Notes under the pieces: generated by a model | Database searches by the model: none | What the model was told of the DNA's origin: nothing | What the model saw: only the letters and a program-made list of their open reading frames with translations | Assembly (NCBI RefSeq): GCF_013364215.1 | Contig: NZ_CP054923.1 | Coordinates: 1,178,001-1,242,000, forward strand | Direction of reading: 5' to 3' | Source of the DNA: Verrucosispora sp. NA02020 | Lineage (GTDB): Bacteria; Actinomycetota; Actinomycetes; Mycobacteriales; Micromonosporaceae | DNA: 64,000 nt | Position numbers and translations under genes: made by a program | Shown: one piece after another, positions 1 to 8,653 of the stretch | Position numbering within the stretch: position 1 is the stretch's first letter | Layout of the letters: the number at the start of each line of letters is the position of its first letter

Positions 1-184
1 CGAGGACGTTGACGCAGAGCGTGTCCAGCCCGAGCTGCTCCTCGCCCGCCATCACATCCACCACCGAGTCCGCGAGCCGCGGATCCAGGGGTGCACCAAT
101 CTCAGCCTCAGCCTGTGCATCCGCCCGTCCAGACAGCGCCTCGACCAGACGCTGAAAACGCCGGCGATCCTCGGTCCAGTACAT
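1..184 (-). CDS. Partial small acidic protein, immunity-protein-like
   Basis: A minus-strand reading frame opens at ATG 184-182 and runs off the left edge without a stop, giving the first 61 residues. There is an in-frame stop just upstream and no other ATG, so the start is fixed if the gene is real. The residues look like a genuine soluble protein (MYWTEDRRRFQRLVEAL, later LGLDTLCVNVL). The closing motif 'LDTLC.N' resembles the family of small immunity proteins paired with polymorphic toxins (MafI/CdiI-like), in which a 'LETLCENL'-type motif is common. That likeness is from memory and is weak. No good Shine-Dalgarno sequence is visible. The toxin partner, if any, is outside the window. Confidence 0.5.
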   Translation of the reverse strand, partial: MYWTEDRRRFQRLVEALSGRADAQAEAEIGAPLDPRLADSVVDVMAGEEQLGLDTLCVNVL

Positions 185-467
185 GGCCGAAGCATGTCAT
201 GACCAGGAGTGCCGATCCATGCTCGGCGGGACACGCCCGAGGTGCGGCTGAAGTGCGCTCACCCGCTATCCGGTCCGTTTCTGTGAGGCGACGGATACGG
301 ATCTCTCTCGATCCCGCCTCCACATGTCGTGACGGATGCTGGCCGAGCTGCCGCTTTCGGCAGGCGAGCTCAGGGAGCTGCTGCACCAAGCTAGTCCTGT
401 TTGTTGTTACTGATACTGGGTTGCGTCGATCGGTCGTGAGCGTTTCCGGTGGAGGGTGTGGCTTACC

Positions 468-923
468 GTGATCGGCGTGGCGTTCACTGTGGATCAGGCT
501 GCGGTAGCGGGAGTCGGCGTAGCGGGAGTGATCTCCGTCAGCGCGGCCGATGGCCCGTACACGGTGTTCGATTCGGTGATGGGTGTGGTTCTGCTCATCC
601 TGTTCTTGTCGTTCTATGAGCGAGGGACGCCTGGTGTGCGGTCGTCTGACCGCTTTCCGGCCGCTGCGGCCGCGGTGTTGGCCGTGATCTTCTGTCTTGT
701 CCTGTCGCCGTTGGTCGAGGCCTTCTGGCTGATCGGGGGGTATGACCGGCGGGACTTCGCAGTCGACTCGACCCTCGCGGCGGTCTGGATCGTCCTCTTC
801 TCGGTCTTCTGGCGCTCGCCCATCCGCCGGGAGGTGCCCCGCATCTTGACGGCCATTCAGAGCCGGATGAGAGTTGCCGCCCGGGAAGGGTGGGCGACGC
901 GCGGCAAACGCACGGAGACGTGA
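468..923 (+). CDS. Small hypothetical membrane protein
   Basis: Unrecognised protein of about 151 residues with three or four hydrophobic segments: near the N-terminus (VAFTVDQAAVAGVGVAGVI), around VMGVVLLILFLSFY, around AAAAVLAVIFCLVLSPLV, and LAAVWIVLFSVFW. A basic, soluble C-terminal tail follows (RSRMRVAARE region). I place the start at GTG 468 because GGAGGG at 451-456 is a plausible ribosome binding site for it. An in-frame GTG at 456 would overlap that site. It stands alone, with the minus-strand NACHT gene ending towards it about 640 bases downstream. No function can be assigned; an inner-membrane role is inferred only from hydrophobicity. Confidence 0.55.
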   Translation: MIGVAFTVDQAAVAGVGVAGVISVSAADGPYTVFDSVMGVVLLILFLSFYERGTPGVRSSDRFPAAAAAVLAVIFCLVLSPLVEAFWLIGGYDRRDFAVDSTLAAVWIVLFSVFWRSPIRREVPRILTAIQSRMRVAAREGWATRGKRTET

Positions 924-1048
924 GAGATCCGCTCGACAGCGTGGCCGCCTGAACGTCTGCTGCGCCGCCAGGCGATCCGCAGCCGGTAGGGGTGCGTGAC
1001 CCTAGGGGTGGACCACAGAGTCGACCAGCGCGGTGAAACCTGTTCTGG

Positions 1049-1440
1049 TGTCACAGCGCTGATGTCGCCGGCCCTGGCACAACCTCCGGCCTAGCGGGCG
1101 ATGGCCGCCGCCCGGAATTGTCACAGGTTCGCGGCCGGCGGCAGGGCGCTGACAGCGCCGGGTGCTGACAGCGGCACCGTGATCGGACCCGGCTGTCACC
1201 GCCGTTCGTCCGGGACCGACACGATGACAGCCGCCGCCACGACCTCGCGTGCCGGAGCCCGTTTGTGACACAGCGCCGCGACAGAGGCGCTCTCACAGGG
1301 ACTGTCACGGTGTCACAGGGCAGGTCAGCCGCCCTGCCCGGATCCGCTGTCAGCAACCTCCGTCGATGTCCGCTCTGCCCGTGACAGTGCTCCGACCTCT
1401 GACAGCCGCCGCCGGACGCCCCGGGGATGGCGTTGTCAGA
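1049..1440. repeat. Cluster of 13 TGTCA/TGACA motifs in a gene-free stretch
   Basis: The 640 bases between 924 and 1564 contain no credible gene but carry a dense set of the pentamer TGTCA or its complement TGACA. I see them starting near 1049, 1119, 1150, 1166, 1194, 1225, 1266, 1303, 1311, 1348, 1382, 1400 and 1435. Most fit (C/T)TG(T/A)CA(C/G), and TGTCACAG occurs in full at 1049, 1119 and 1311. At this base composition I would expect well under one copy of the pair in 390 bases. The array lies between convergent genes. It could be a protein-binding (iteron-like, partition or operator) array; its function is unknown. Confidence 0.7.
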
Positions 1441-1564
1441 GCCGTGTGAGGCCCTCGTGGCGGAATCGATGTCACCGCCTGCCCCGACGACACCGGCCGG
1501 CCGGCGACCAGCAGCACCAGCTCGCAGCAGGGTTTGACCGCGTCGCGCGTGGTGGATCAACGAT

Positions 1565-4500
1565 TCATGCCCGCGCCACGACCAGTGCCTCCGGCGTTCG
1601 TCGGAGGCCGCGGGAGCGTTTTTGCATGAGGGTCATGCCAGCGGCGATATGGCGGAGGCGGTTGCCGTTGTGGAGGTCGCCGCGCTGCAGGGACTCTGCC
1701 GCAAGAATCAGTGCCACGATTCGTGTCGTTGTGGCGGCTTCCGGCGCTATTTGCTTTGTGCGTAGGAACGTCGGACGAGCCGTCTGGAGCAAGTGTCTGG
1801 CGATCCGGTATGTCCAAGCAGGAAGCGCGGTGTTACCTTCGATCGCCTTAGCAGCCACGGAAGCCGCGGGGGCTAACCAGTCAAGCGGAATGTTGAGCTC
1901 ATCAGCTGCGGCGACTCCGGAGGCGGCCAGCAGTGCATGAGCGAATGCCGTCGGCGGATCCACGCTGTTGTCCCTGGCGTTTCTGACGGTGCGGTCGACA
2001 ACGTCGGCCAACCCCGCACCAAGGCACTCACGCAGCGCCGACACCGTTGCTTGCGCCGGGTCGTTGCAGGCGTGCTGCTGCATCGGTGCCAGCGGCGGCA
2101 GGAGGCCTGGGTGGTTTCTTGTCCGAGAAGCGATGATCTCCTCGGTTACCGCCACGATTTCGCGGGCAAGCTGCCGGCCGGCCTTCCGTGCCACGTCAAG
2201 GGCTGTTGCGCGGTCGCGCATTCGATCCCGGGCCTGTACAAGATTTTTTACATCCCCGTGCCTTCCTGGTTCTAGCTGGATGCGCGCTGTCTCGGCGAGC
2301 TGGTGCAGCTGGTCGAGCCGAAGGACCAAGTTCAGGGCTTGTCGACGGTTGGTTAGCGCGGCATCCGATCCCACGCCTCGGCCGCCAAGAACTGTCACAA
2401 ATCGCTCGGCGTGGGCCAGCGCTAGCGCCAGTGACCGACACGTATTCGCCGCCTCCACGCATTCCCCTTCGAACACGTCACCAGATCTGGAGATACTGCG
2501 ATCGGACACGGTGGGCGCTGCCCTGTCCTGGCCCTGCGCGGAGTGGGCAGGGTCAGCGTAGGCGAGGATCTGCCCAAGGCGATCCGCATCTTCTTTGGCC
2601 GTGGACAGGCTGTCGCGAGGATCTTCCAAGGCGTATTTCGCGCCGGTCATCTCGGCAGCCCGGCGGATTTCGTAGTTCCGGATCTTGGCCTGTAGCTGGT
2701 CCTCTAGGTGCTTAATAGTCGAGCGGGCTTCCTCGGCCCGCAGCTCCAAGATCCTGCGGCGCATGCCCAGGACCTGGCGCGCGCGGCGTGCCGCCTTCTC
2801 CACCAGCCAACGCAAGTTCTCTGCCCGAGCTCGGATAGCGTGCGATAGCAGCAGCCATGGAACCGGCGATCCGGCCGCGTCGATTATGACTGACTCCAGA
2901 ATCTCGGCCCCAGACACTGTGAGTGGCGAAGGGATGCCCGGCGCTGTCCATAGCTCAGGCGGGTTTTCCGGCCGCTGGGCCCAGATGTGTCTCGCCGACC
3001 GCACCGATTGCCCAGCGATGCCGCCGCGCTCGGCGAGTTCGGTCAACTCCGCTGGTGTAGGCAGTCGGTACGCAACTTCGGCTCTTGCAGTCACGGAATT
3101 GAGCCAGGCGACAAAAGCCGTGGCATCGCTACCCCAGACGCCGGTCACGGCCGTGGCGGCGGTCGGGTCCGCTGGACAAGGCCCCTCCGGTGAGGGCCGG
3201 CGCCTATCGGCGAGGAGGTAAAGGCGGTAAAGGTCCGTGCGGATGGGCTGGTAGCAGACCTGCGAGCCGCCGGAAGTGGCCGACTGCGCGCTGAGATACT
3301 GGAGCGCCAGCACGCCGGCCACCAAGCGGCGATGCTGGCTGTCGGCATCCAGCTGGAATGCCAGCGCGACGACGTCGTCTAGCCTGCGACGAAGTGCCCG
3401 ATCGGAGGTCTGGGCGATCTCGCAGCACTCGAAGGCGAGCGATAGCGCAGCCAACGAGCCGGATTGGACGGCAGCTCGGATCACCTGGTCGGCGTTGACG
3501 CCGGTCACCGCCAGCAGTGTCACCTCCCGCCACGAGGGATCGTCCACACGATGCCTTAGATCCTGGTAGGCATTGGTGTTCCGTATATGGGTCGCTGCGA
3601 GGTACTCCTGAAAGGTGAGGTGAACGAAGGCGAATACCTCCGGATCGCGCTCCACCAGAATGCCGCTCGCTGCCGCCTCGTCCACGAAATCGTCTGGTGT
3701 CGCGCCTTCGGGCAACTGATCGAGGCAGGCCGAGACTCCCTGCCGTATATCGGCCCGCAGCATCGTCCGCAAGGGGTGGTCCATCATGTCATACGCCAAC
3801 GCGGCGAGCACACGAATCTTGTCGTCAGTGCTAAAGCGGGTACCCGTCATCCGGCTATCACCGCGTGGCCCAAGCACGACCCGGCACATCTCGGCGTACA
3901 GGGCGGCTCGAGTTTTGGGTAGCGCACCGCGATTGCGATGCACATTCACGATCATTGTGAGCAGGAGCGGGTTGACGGCAAGATCGTGTAGTGCTGGGGT
4001 GTTGGTGATGCGGTCGATAAGATCCATGGCGGCTCGCTCTGCTCGAGTTCGAGCGGACGCAGCGTCGTTGCCTTCCTGATTCTCCAGGGCCCGGTACCAG
4101 GCGTGCACGAATGTGCTCATCTGGTGATTGGTGAATGGTCGCACCTGCAGGATCAACGCGGCGTCGAGCATGGGGCCGCGGTAGGCGTGTGGGCGGGAGG
4201 TGACGACGAATGCGGTCCTTCGGTGCAACGCGATCTGGTCGTTCAGCCAAGAGGAAACCGTGGCCCGGTCTTCTGGGTCGAAGATTTCGTCCAGGCCGTC
4301 TAGAAGTACGACGCACCTGCCCGCTCCCAACTGACTTTCCCACCAGCCCCGTGGTTCGCCGTCCGGAGCTCGCAGCGTACGCCGGAGGAGACCAGGCAAT
4401 GTGATATTTGGATCGTGGACGATATGCCGACCGTGATCGCGTAGCTCCAGCAGGATCGGGACTCGATAGCGACCCAGTCGCTGTTCACGTGCCAAGCGGC

Positions 4501-5077
4501 TGCCGACGTGCAGCAGCAACGTGCTCTTACCGCCACCGGGTTGGCCGCGGATCGCGAGGACTCGAGATCCGCTGTCGTCGAGAAACTCCCAAATCGAATG
4601 GCGGCGCGACGGGTCCATCGCGACGTCCGACAGCATGCCGCCCTCAGTGCCGAGCAGAGGCCTCGGCACCAGACTGACGTCGACGTAGATGTCATCGATC
4701 TGCGGACTGAACGACCCGGCGATGCCGAGACGCCGGTTGCGCACGTACCGCATCGAGTCGAGTGCCCATGCGCGGTACGCGCGCTGGTAACGGGCTGCCG
4801 GCCGGAACCGCGCTACGACGAGGGCCAGCACTGCGCCGCTCGACAGGACAGCGACAGCCCCGACGACTGGGTGAGCCCAGATCACGCGTCGCGCCGCGAC
4901 CACCGCTGCGAGGGCAACGAAGGTCGTCATGCCCAGAACGGCGAAGAACCGGACGTCGACAACGGGGCGGCCTCTCATCGCCTGCACCGCTGTGACCACC
5001 ACGCCTATCCCGGCGAGGAGGGCTCCGACACCCTGCCAGACGGGATCGCTTAGGAGACTGTGCAGCGACAAACTCAC
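1565..5077 (-). CDS. Membrane-anchored NACHT NTPase with SUMF1-like segment and coiled coil
   Basis: About 1170 residues. The N-terminus has two or three hydrophobic segments (VGALLAGIGVVVTAVQ, FFAVLGMTTFVALAAVV, VVGAVAVLSSGAVLALVV). A NACHT-type STAND NTPase follows, with Walker A GQPGGGKS at residues 178-185 and Walker B LLDGLDEIFD (D263, E264), then FVVTSRP and an LTFQEYLAA motif typical of the NACHT helical domain. At about residues 640-690 a short stretch (VTGVWGSDATAFVAWLN then RLPTPAELTELAERGG) resembles the formylglycine-generating enzyme/SUMF1 fold. The last 450 residues are helical, with a likely coiled coil (RILELRAEEARSTIKHLEDQ). I take GTG 5077 as start (GAGGCGGAG upstream); GTG 5119 is also in frame. 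NACHT proteins with this layout are common in actinobacterial anti-phage and conflict loci. That role is inferred. Confidence 0.85.
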   Translation of the reverse strand: MSLSLHSLLSDPVWQGVGALLAGIGVVVTAVQAMRGRPVVDVRFFAVLGMTTFVALAAVVAARRVIWAHPVVGAVAVLSSGAVLALVVARFRPAARYQRAYRAWALDSMRYVRNRRLGIAGSFSPQIDDIYVDVSLVPRPLLGTEGGMLSDVAMDPSRRHSIWEFLDDSGSRVLAIRGQPGGGKSTLLLHVGSRLAREQRLGRYRVPILLELRDHGRHIVHDPNITLPGLLRRTLRAPDGEPRGWWESQLGAGRCVVLLDGLDEIFDPEDRATVSSWLNDQIALHRRTAFVVTSRPHAYRGPMLDAALILQVRPFTNHQMSTFVHAWYRALENQEGNDAASARTRAERAAMDLIDRITNTPALHDLAVNPLLLTMIVNVHRNRGALPKTRAALYAEMCRVVLGPRGDSRMTGTRFSTDDKIRVLAALAYDMMDHPLRTMLRADIRQGVSACLDQLPEGATPDDFVDEAAASGILVERDPEVFAFVHLTFQEYLAATHIRNTNAYQDLRHRVDDPSWREVTLLAVTGVNADQVIRAAVQSGSLAALSLAFECCEIAQTSDRALRRRLDDVVALAFQLDADSQHRRLVAGVLALQYLSAQSATSGGSQVCYQPIRTDLYRLYLLADRRRPSPEGPCPADPTAATAVTGVWGSDATAFVAWLNSVTARAEVAYRLPTPAELTELAERGGIAGQSVRSARHIWAQRPENPPELWTAPGIPSPLTVSGAEILESVIIDAAGSPVPWLLLSHAIRARAENLRWLVEKAARRARQVLGMRRRILELRAEEARSTIKHLEDQLQAKIRNYEIRRAAEMTGAKYALEDPRDSLSTAKEDADRLGQILAYADPAHSAQGQDRAAPTVSDRSISRSGDVFEGECVEAANTCRSLALALAHAERFVTVLGGRGVGSDAALTNRRQALNLVLRLDQLHQLAETARIQLEPGRHGDVKNLVQARDRMRDRATALDVARKAGRQLAREIVAVTEEIIASRTRNHPGLLPPLAPMQQHACNDPAQATVSALRECLGAGLADVVDRTVRNARDNSVDPPTAFAHALLAASGVAAADELNIPLDWLAPAASVAAKAIEGNTALPAWTYRIARHLLQTARPTFLRTKQIAPEAATTTRIVALILAAESLQRGDLHNGNRLRHIAAGMTLMQKRSRGLRRTPEALVVARA

Positions 5078-5119
5078 CAACTCCGCCTCACCCCGGCGCA
5101 CCGCTGCGGGCCAGCCCAC

Positions 5120-5864
5120 GCGCCCGCGATCGTAGCGAAGCGATGCAGACTAAGCTGCGCCGTTCGCAGACCCGGCTCAGGTATGAGCTCCTCAGTCTCC
5201 CCGGGACACCTGAAGCCGGGGCGATATTGGTCGCCGAGAGTGGAGTTCGTGGGCCCTTACCACGCTTGCCGGACAAGCCCATCGGTGCTCCTGATCGACA
5301 AGCTTTCCGCGCATCCTCATTTAGTCGCAAGTCGGGCGCCAACTCTGTCCAAGGCAACCCAGCGTGAGTAGGCGGCGGAGGGGGCGCTGCGTCCGTAGCC
5401 GCCGACCGAGTTGAAGTTGCCGGCATCCTGGGATGTGCGTCGAGCCTACCGGCTCTGCAGTGGGCCGTGCCCAACACCGGGATTCGATGAGCTGTTCCGA
5501 TCAGCGCGCAGCCCGCGCACGCTACTCGTCAACGGAGTGTTTGACCCAGGCGTGCAGCCGGCCGGTAGCAAGCTGATGCACTGGGTGACGGTGGACAAGA
5601 CGAACCCGTACGCCTTGGTAGTCGATACGCGATGAGATCGGCTGAGAAGCCCTTGGAGCGGTGTCCGTGCGGACCCCACGAGGTGAGGCCGGACGATGAC
5701 TTCCTATTTGATCGACCGTCGACGCCGGGGTGTGCACGCCTTGCCAGGTGGCGGCCGGGGGCCGGAGCAACCGCACGGCCATACCGGCGATCATCAACCC
5801 AAGCCGAGAACTCCCAGCTCACAGGATGCGCGACGAGTTTTGGCACGGTACACGGTGGAGCCAT
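5120..5864. other. Gene-free stretch between the NACHT gene and the VirD4/vWA/kinase operon
   Basis: No reading frame here convinces me. A 74-codon plus-strand frame at 5411-5635 and several overlapping minus-strand frames have no ribosome binding site, domain or natural-looking composition. The stretch presumably holds the promoter of the NACHT gene at its left end and the 3' end of the next minus-strand operon at its right end. It may contain unrecognisable remnants. Confidence 0.4.
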
Positions 5865-7121
5865 TCATTCCACCTGGCCGGAGATCCGCTCGGTGAACTC
5901 GTGCGCGATGTCCGAATGGTCGTCCAGAACCAGCACGCCGGCCTCGGTGAACTCGTCGGACATCAGCTCTGGGTCCACACCGACCAGGATCCACACCACC
6001 CGGCACCGGTCGCCGAGGACCCGCAGCCACTCCACCGACTCGCTGTCGGCCAGCGGCGCACAGGTGGAGATCAGCACCACCACCGTCGCCGGCACCTCAA
6101 CGCCCCGGCTGGTCAGCGAGTTCAGGTCCCGCTGGTGGGCGTTTCCGATCCCGTTGACGCAGCGCACCAAGTCGACGTACTCGGGTTTGACCTTCGGCAG
6201 CCGGACCCGGGACAGCTGGCCGGCCGGACGGAGCGGACCGTGCCTGACCAGCGTGCGGCCGGCGGTGAAGAGCGCCGTCTCCACCGGGGCGAGACCGTCG
6301 CCCTCCCAGTCGACGCGCAGCCTCGCTAGCGCCCCGTCCAGCTCGACGGCGAGCCGAGCCTGCCGGTCCCGGACGCGGCGCTCGGGCAGCTGCCCATCGG
6401 TGACGAGCACCAGATAGGCCAGGGCGGCGGCGTTGGTGGTGCGGGCCAGCCGGTCCAGCGCCTGGGCCGGAGTCGGGTTGGCTCGCCGCCCCCGGGCCAG
6501 CAGGCCGCGCCACCGGCTGCGCGGCTCGGGATCCTCCCCGGCCTTCCCGCCGCCCGTCGCCAGCGGCGCAACGGTCGGCGGGACGATCGGCGGATCCGCT
6601 GGGCTGGGACGTAGCAGGCTAAGCAGCCGTCGTTCGTCGATCACCGCGTCGGGCCAGCGTTCCACCGAGTCCATCATGACGACGATCCGGGCGGTCACCT
6701 CGGTCACGGTCCCGGCCGGGGAGCTGGCCCCAACGCCATAGCAGTGGAGTGGCAGGGCGCTCAGCTCCTGGGACTGCGACAACTCGGCGGCCAGCTGCTC
6801 CGCCCGCTCCGGCTCCTGCCCGACGAGCACGCAGCCGAAGACGACCCGCGGGGCGAACGCCTCGCGGCGGTTCACCAGGGCCGCCCGGACCAGGGCGTTG
6901 GCCACCGCACTCGTCTCCTCGTAGCCGGCGGTGCCGATCGCGGGACCGCCGGCCACCCGGACAGTGTCGGCCAGGACCACATCGGCGGCGACCCGGTCGC
7001 GCACCGCCTGGACCAAGCCGTCCGCCGCCAGTTCCAACCCCTCCACCGGTACGACCAGCAGCACGAACCCGGTCCAGGCCGGCTCCTCCGGCCCCGTCCC
7101 CTCATCGAGTGCGATGGTCAC
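5865..7121 (-). CDS. Last gene of the VirD4/vWA/PP2C/kinase operon, unknown protein
   Basis: A soluble protein of 418 residues that I do not recognise. The N-terminal part (FVLLVVPVEGLELAADGLVQ) and the C-terminal part (VPATVVVLISTCAPLADSES, then CRVVWILVGVDPELMS) each look like an alternating beta/alpha fold and could be a degenerate nucleotide-binding or von Willebrand A-like domain. The middle is low-complexity and proline-rich around residues 190-215. It starts at GTG 7121, which overlaps the TGA of the upstream DUF4407-like gene (GTGA), so the two are translationally coupled. By position it belongs to the same complex or pathway as the kinase/phosphatase genes. No catalytic motif is visible. 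Confidence 0.75.
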   Translation of the reverse strand: MTIALDEGTGPEEPAWTGFVLLVVPVEGLELAADGLVQAVRDRVAADVVLADTVRVAGGPAIGTAGYEETSAVANALVRAALVNRREAFAPRVVFGCVLVGQEPERAEQLAAELSQSQELSALPLHCYGVGASSPAGTVTEVTARIVVMMDSVERWPDAVIDERRLLSLLRPSPADPPIVPPTVAPLATGGGKAGEDPEPRSRWRGLLARGRRANPTPAQALDRLARTTNAAALAYLVLVTDGQLPERRVRDRQARLAVELDGALARLRVDWEGDGLAPVETALFTAGRTLVRHGPLRPAGQLSRVRLPKVKPEYVDLVRCVNGIGNAHQRDLNSLTSRGVEVPATVVVLISTCAPLADSESVEWLRVLGDRCRVVWILVGVDPELMSDEFTEAGVLVLDDHSDIAHEFTERISGQVE

Positions 7122-8653
7122 GGCATGCCACCCGTCGGCAGGCCGAAGCGGTTACGGATCGCGTTGGTGCGGGCGTTTGCCTGGCCCGGCTGGCCAGGTT
7201 GCCCTGGCTGGCCCGGGGCAGCCCCCGGCGCCGGCTGGCCCGATCCCGTGCTGCTCAGCGTGTTGGTCACGTTGGCGCTCCACTGCCGCAGCGCGACGTC
7301 CAGGATCTTCTCCATCTCGCTGGCCACGTGCTCGTTCGCCCTGATGCCGAGCGCCGTCTCCCGTTTCCGCATGTCCTCTTCGATCTCGCGTCGCTTCTTC
7401 GAGTCGCCCTCGATGCGCCGCCGGTCGTTGTTGCGCCACTGGACCGCGTTGTCGTAGGCCGAGTTCTCCTCCAGCTCACTAATCCGGTCGTAGAGCGAGG
7501 GCTGGCCGATGCTGTTGAGGAGCTTCACCAGCACCGGAAGCAGCTCGATCATGAAGAACAGCAGGGCCACCGCCCAGTGCGCCAGCTCCGCCATCGAGCT
7601 GCGGTCGCCGAGCGAATCCAGCGCCTCCAGCCGGGCCAGCAGGCCGACGTTCTTTTCCTGGACCTGCCCGTCACCCCGTACCGTGGTGTTGAACAACTGC
7701 TGGAGCCGGTCCCGCTCCGCGATCAGTGCGGGCAGCTCGGCGTTGGCCCGGGTCTGCGCCTCCGCGAGCTTCGTGCTGGTGGTCCGGGCGGCCTCCTCGT
7801 TGGCCGCGTCCAACGCCTTGCGGGCCGCGGCCACCGACTCCTCGGCGCCGCGCAGGTCGGCGGCGGCCACGTCGTATGCCTGCTTGAGTGCCTGGTATCG
7901 CGGGCCGGCACCCCGGTTGCCGCTGGCCCCGTTGCACTTGTAGCCGTCCAGCTCGCACCTCATTTTTAGGTACGCCTCATTGGCGACGGTACGCCTCTTC
8001 TCCAGGTCTGCCTCGGCCTTCGTCAGCCGATCCGTGGCCAGCTCGATGTTGGGTGAGGTCAATCCCGGCAGCTGCCCGGCGAGGATGCCCTCGTTCTCGG
8101 CGATCTTCGCCTTCACCTCGACCAGCCGCTTCGCCTCCGGGCTGTTGCCCCGGGTCTCGCCCAACTCGATCGCTGCCTGCGCGTTGCGCAACCGCATCTC
8201 GGCCGCGATCTCGCTGTCGAAGACCCGCAGCACCAGTGGGGTGGCGATGACCAGACCGAGTAACGCCGCCACCAGCAGCCGGGGGGCCACCACCCCCAGC
8301 AGATGCCACCCGCTTAACCCGGGCCGGATGTTCTGGATCAGCAGCCGGTCGATGTTCAGGATGATCAGTCCCCAGCCGATGCCGAGCGGAACGGCGAACC
8401 ACCAATTCACCTGAAGGCCGTCCATCAACGCGAACGCCATCGCCACCACCGCCAGGGCGGCGGTGGCGAGCAGCACCAGACCCAGCTGGATGAACTTGCC
8501 CTTGGCTGCGGGCACCTTCGGCAGGATCTGCGGGTCAGCGCCACCTAGCCGGGCGAGTAGGGTGCCCAGCGGCGGCACCTGGGCCCCGGCCAGCCGGCCG
8601 TGCACCGTCCCCCGGAACGACCGCTGACGGGTGTACGGGCTGTTGAGCCTCAT
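7118..8653 (-). CDS. DUF4407-like membrane protein with long coiled coil
   Basis: 511 residues. An N-terminal soluble stretch is followed by three close transmembrane segments (LGLVLLATAALAVVAMAFAL, WWFAVPLGIGWGLIILNID, LLVAALLGLVIATPLVLRVF). Then comes a long charged helical region rich in Ala, Glu and Arg (residues about 160-370, coiled coil likely), a fourth membrane segment (WAVALLFFMIELLPVLVKLL) and a charged tail ending in a Pro/Gly/Gln-rich repeat (PGQPGQPGQPGQ). This is the architecture of DUF4407 proteins as I remember them. ATG 8653 overlaps the kinase stop codon (ATGA), and its own stop overlaps the next start, so it is the membrane component of this operon. Function unknown; an envelope-spanning or sensing role is inferred. 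Confidence 0.8.
   Translation of the reverse strand: MRLNSPYTRQRSFRGTVHGRLAGAQVPPLGTLLARLGGADPQILPKVPAAKGKFIQLGLVLLATAALAVVAMAFALMDGLQVNWWFAVPLGIGWGLIILNIDRLLIQNIRPGLSGWHLLGVVAPRLLVAALLGLVIATPLVLRVFDSEIAAEMRLRNAQAAIELGETRGNSPEAKRLVEVKAKIAENEGILAGQLPGLTSPNIELATDRLTKAEADLEKRRTVANEAYLKMRCELDGYKCNGASGNRGAGPRYQALKQAYDVAAADLRGAEESVAAARKALDAANEEAARTTSTKLAEAQTRANAELPALIAERDRLQQLFNTTVRGDGQVQEKNVGLLARLEALDSLGDRSSMAELAHWAVALLFFMIELLPVLVKLLNSIGQPSLYDRISELEENSAYDNAVQWRNNDRRRIEGDSKKRREIEEDMRKRETALGIRANEHVASEMEKILDVALRQWSANVTNTLSSTGSGQPAPGAAPGQPGQPGQPGQANARTNAIRNRFGLPTGGMP

Noticed and set aside
1049..1440. TGTCA array as a CRISPR array
   Set aside because: Units are only 5-8 bases, in both orientations and at irregular spacing; no 25-35 base repeats and no cas genes.
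1051..1560. 169-codon minus-strand frame across the TGTCA array
   Set aside because: Arg/Ser/Cys-rich composition, no ribosome binding site, and overlap with the repeat array.
5411..5635. Small plus-strand gene of 74 codons
   Set aside because: No ribosome binding site, no domain, and equally long frames exist on the other strand.
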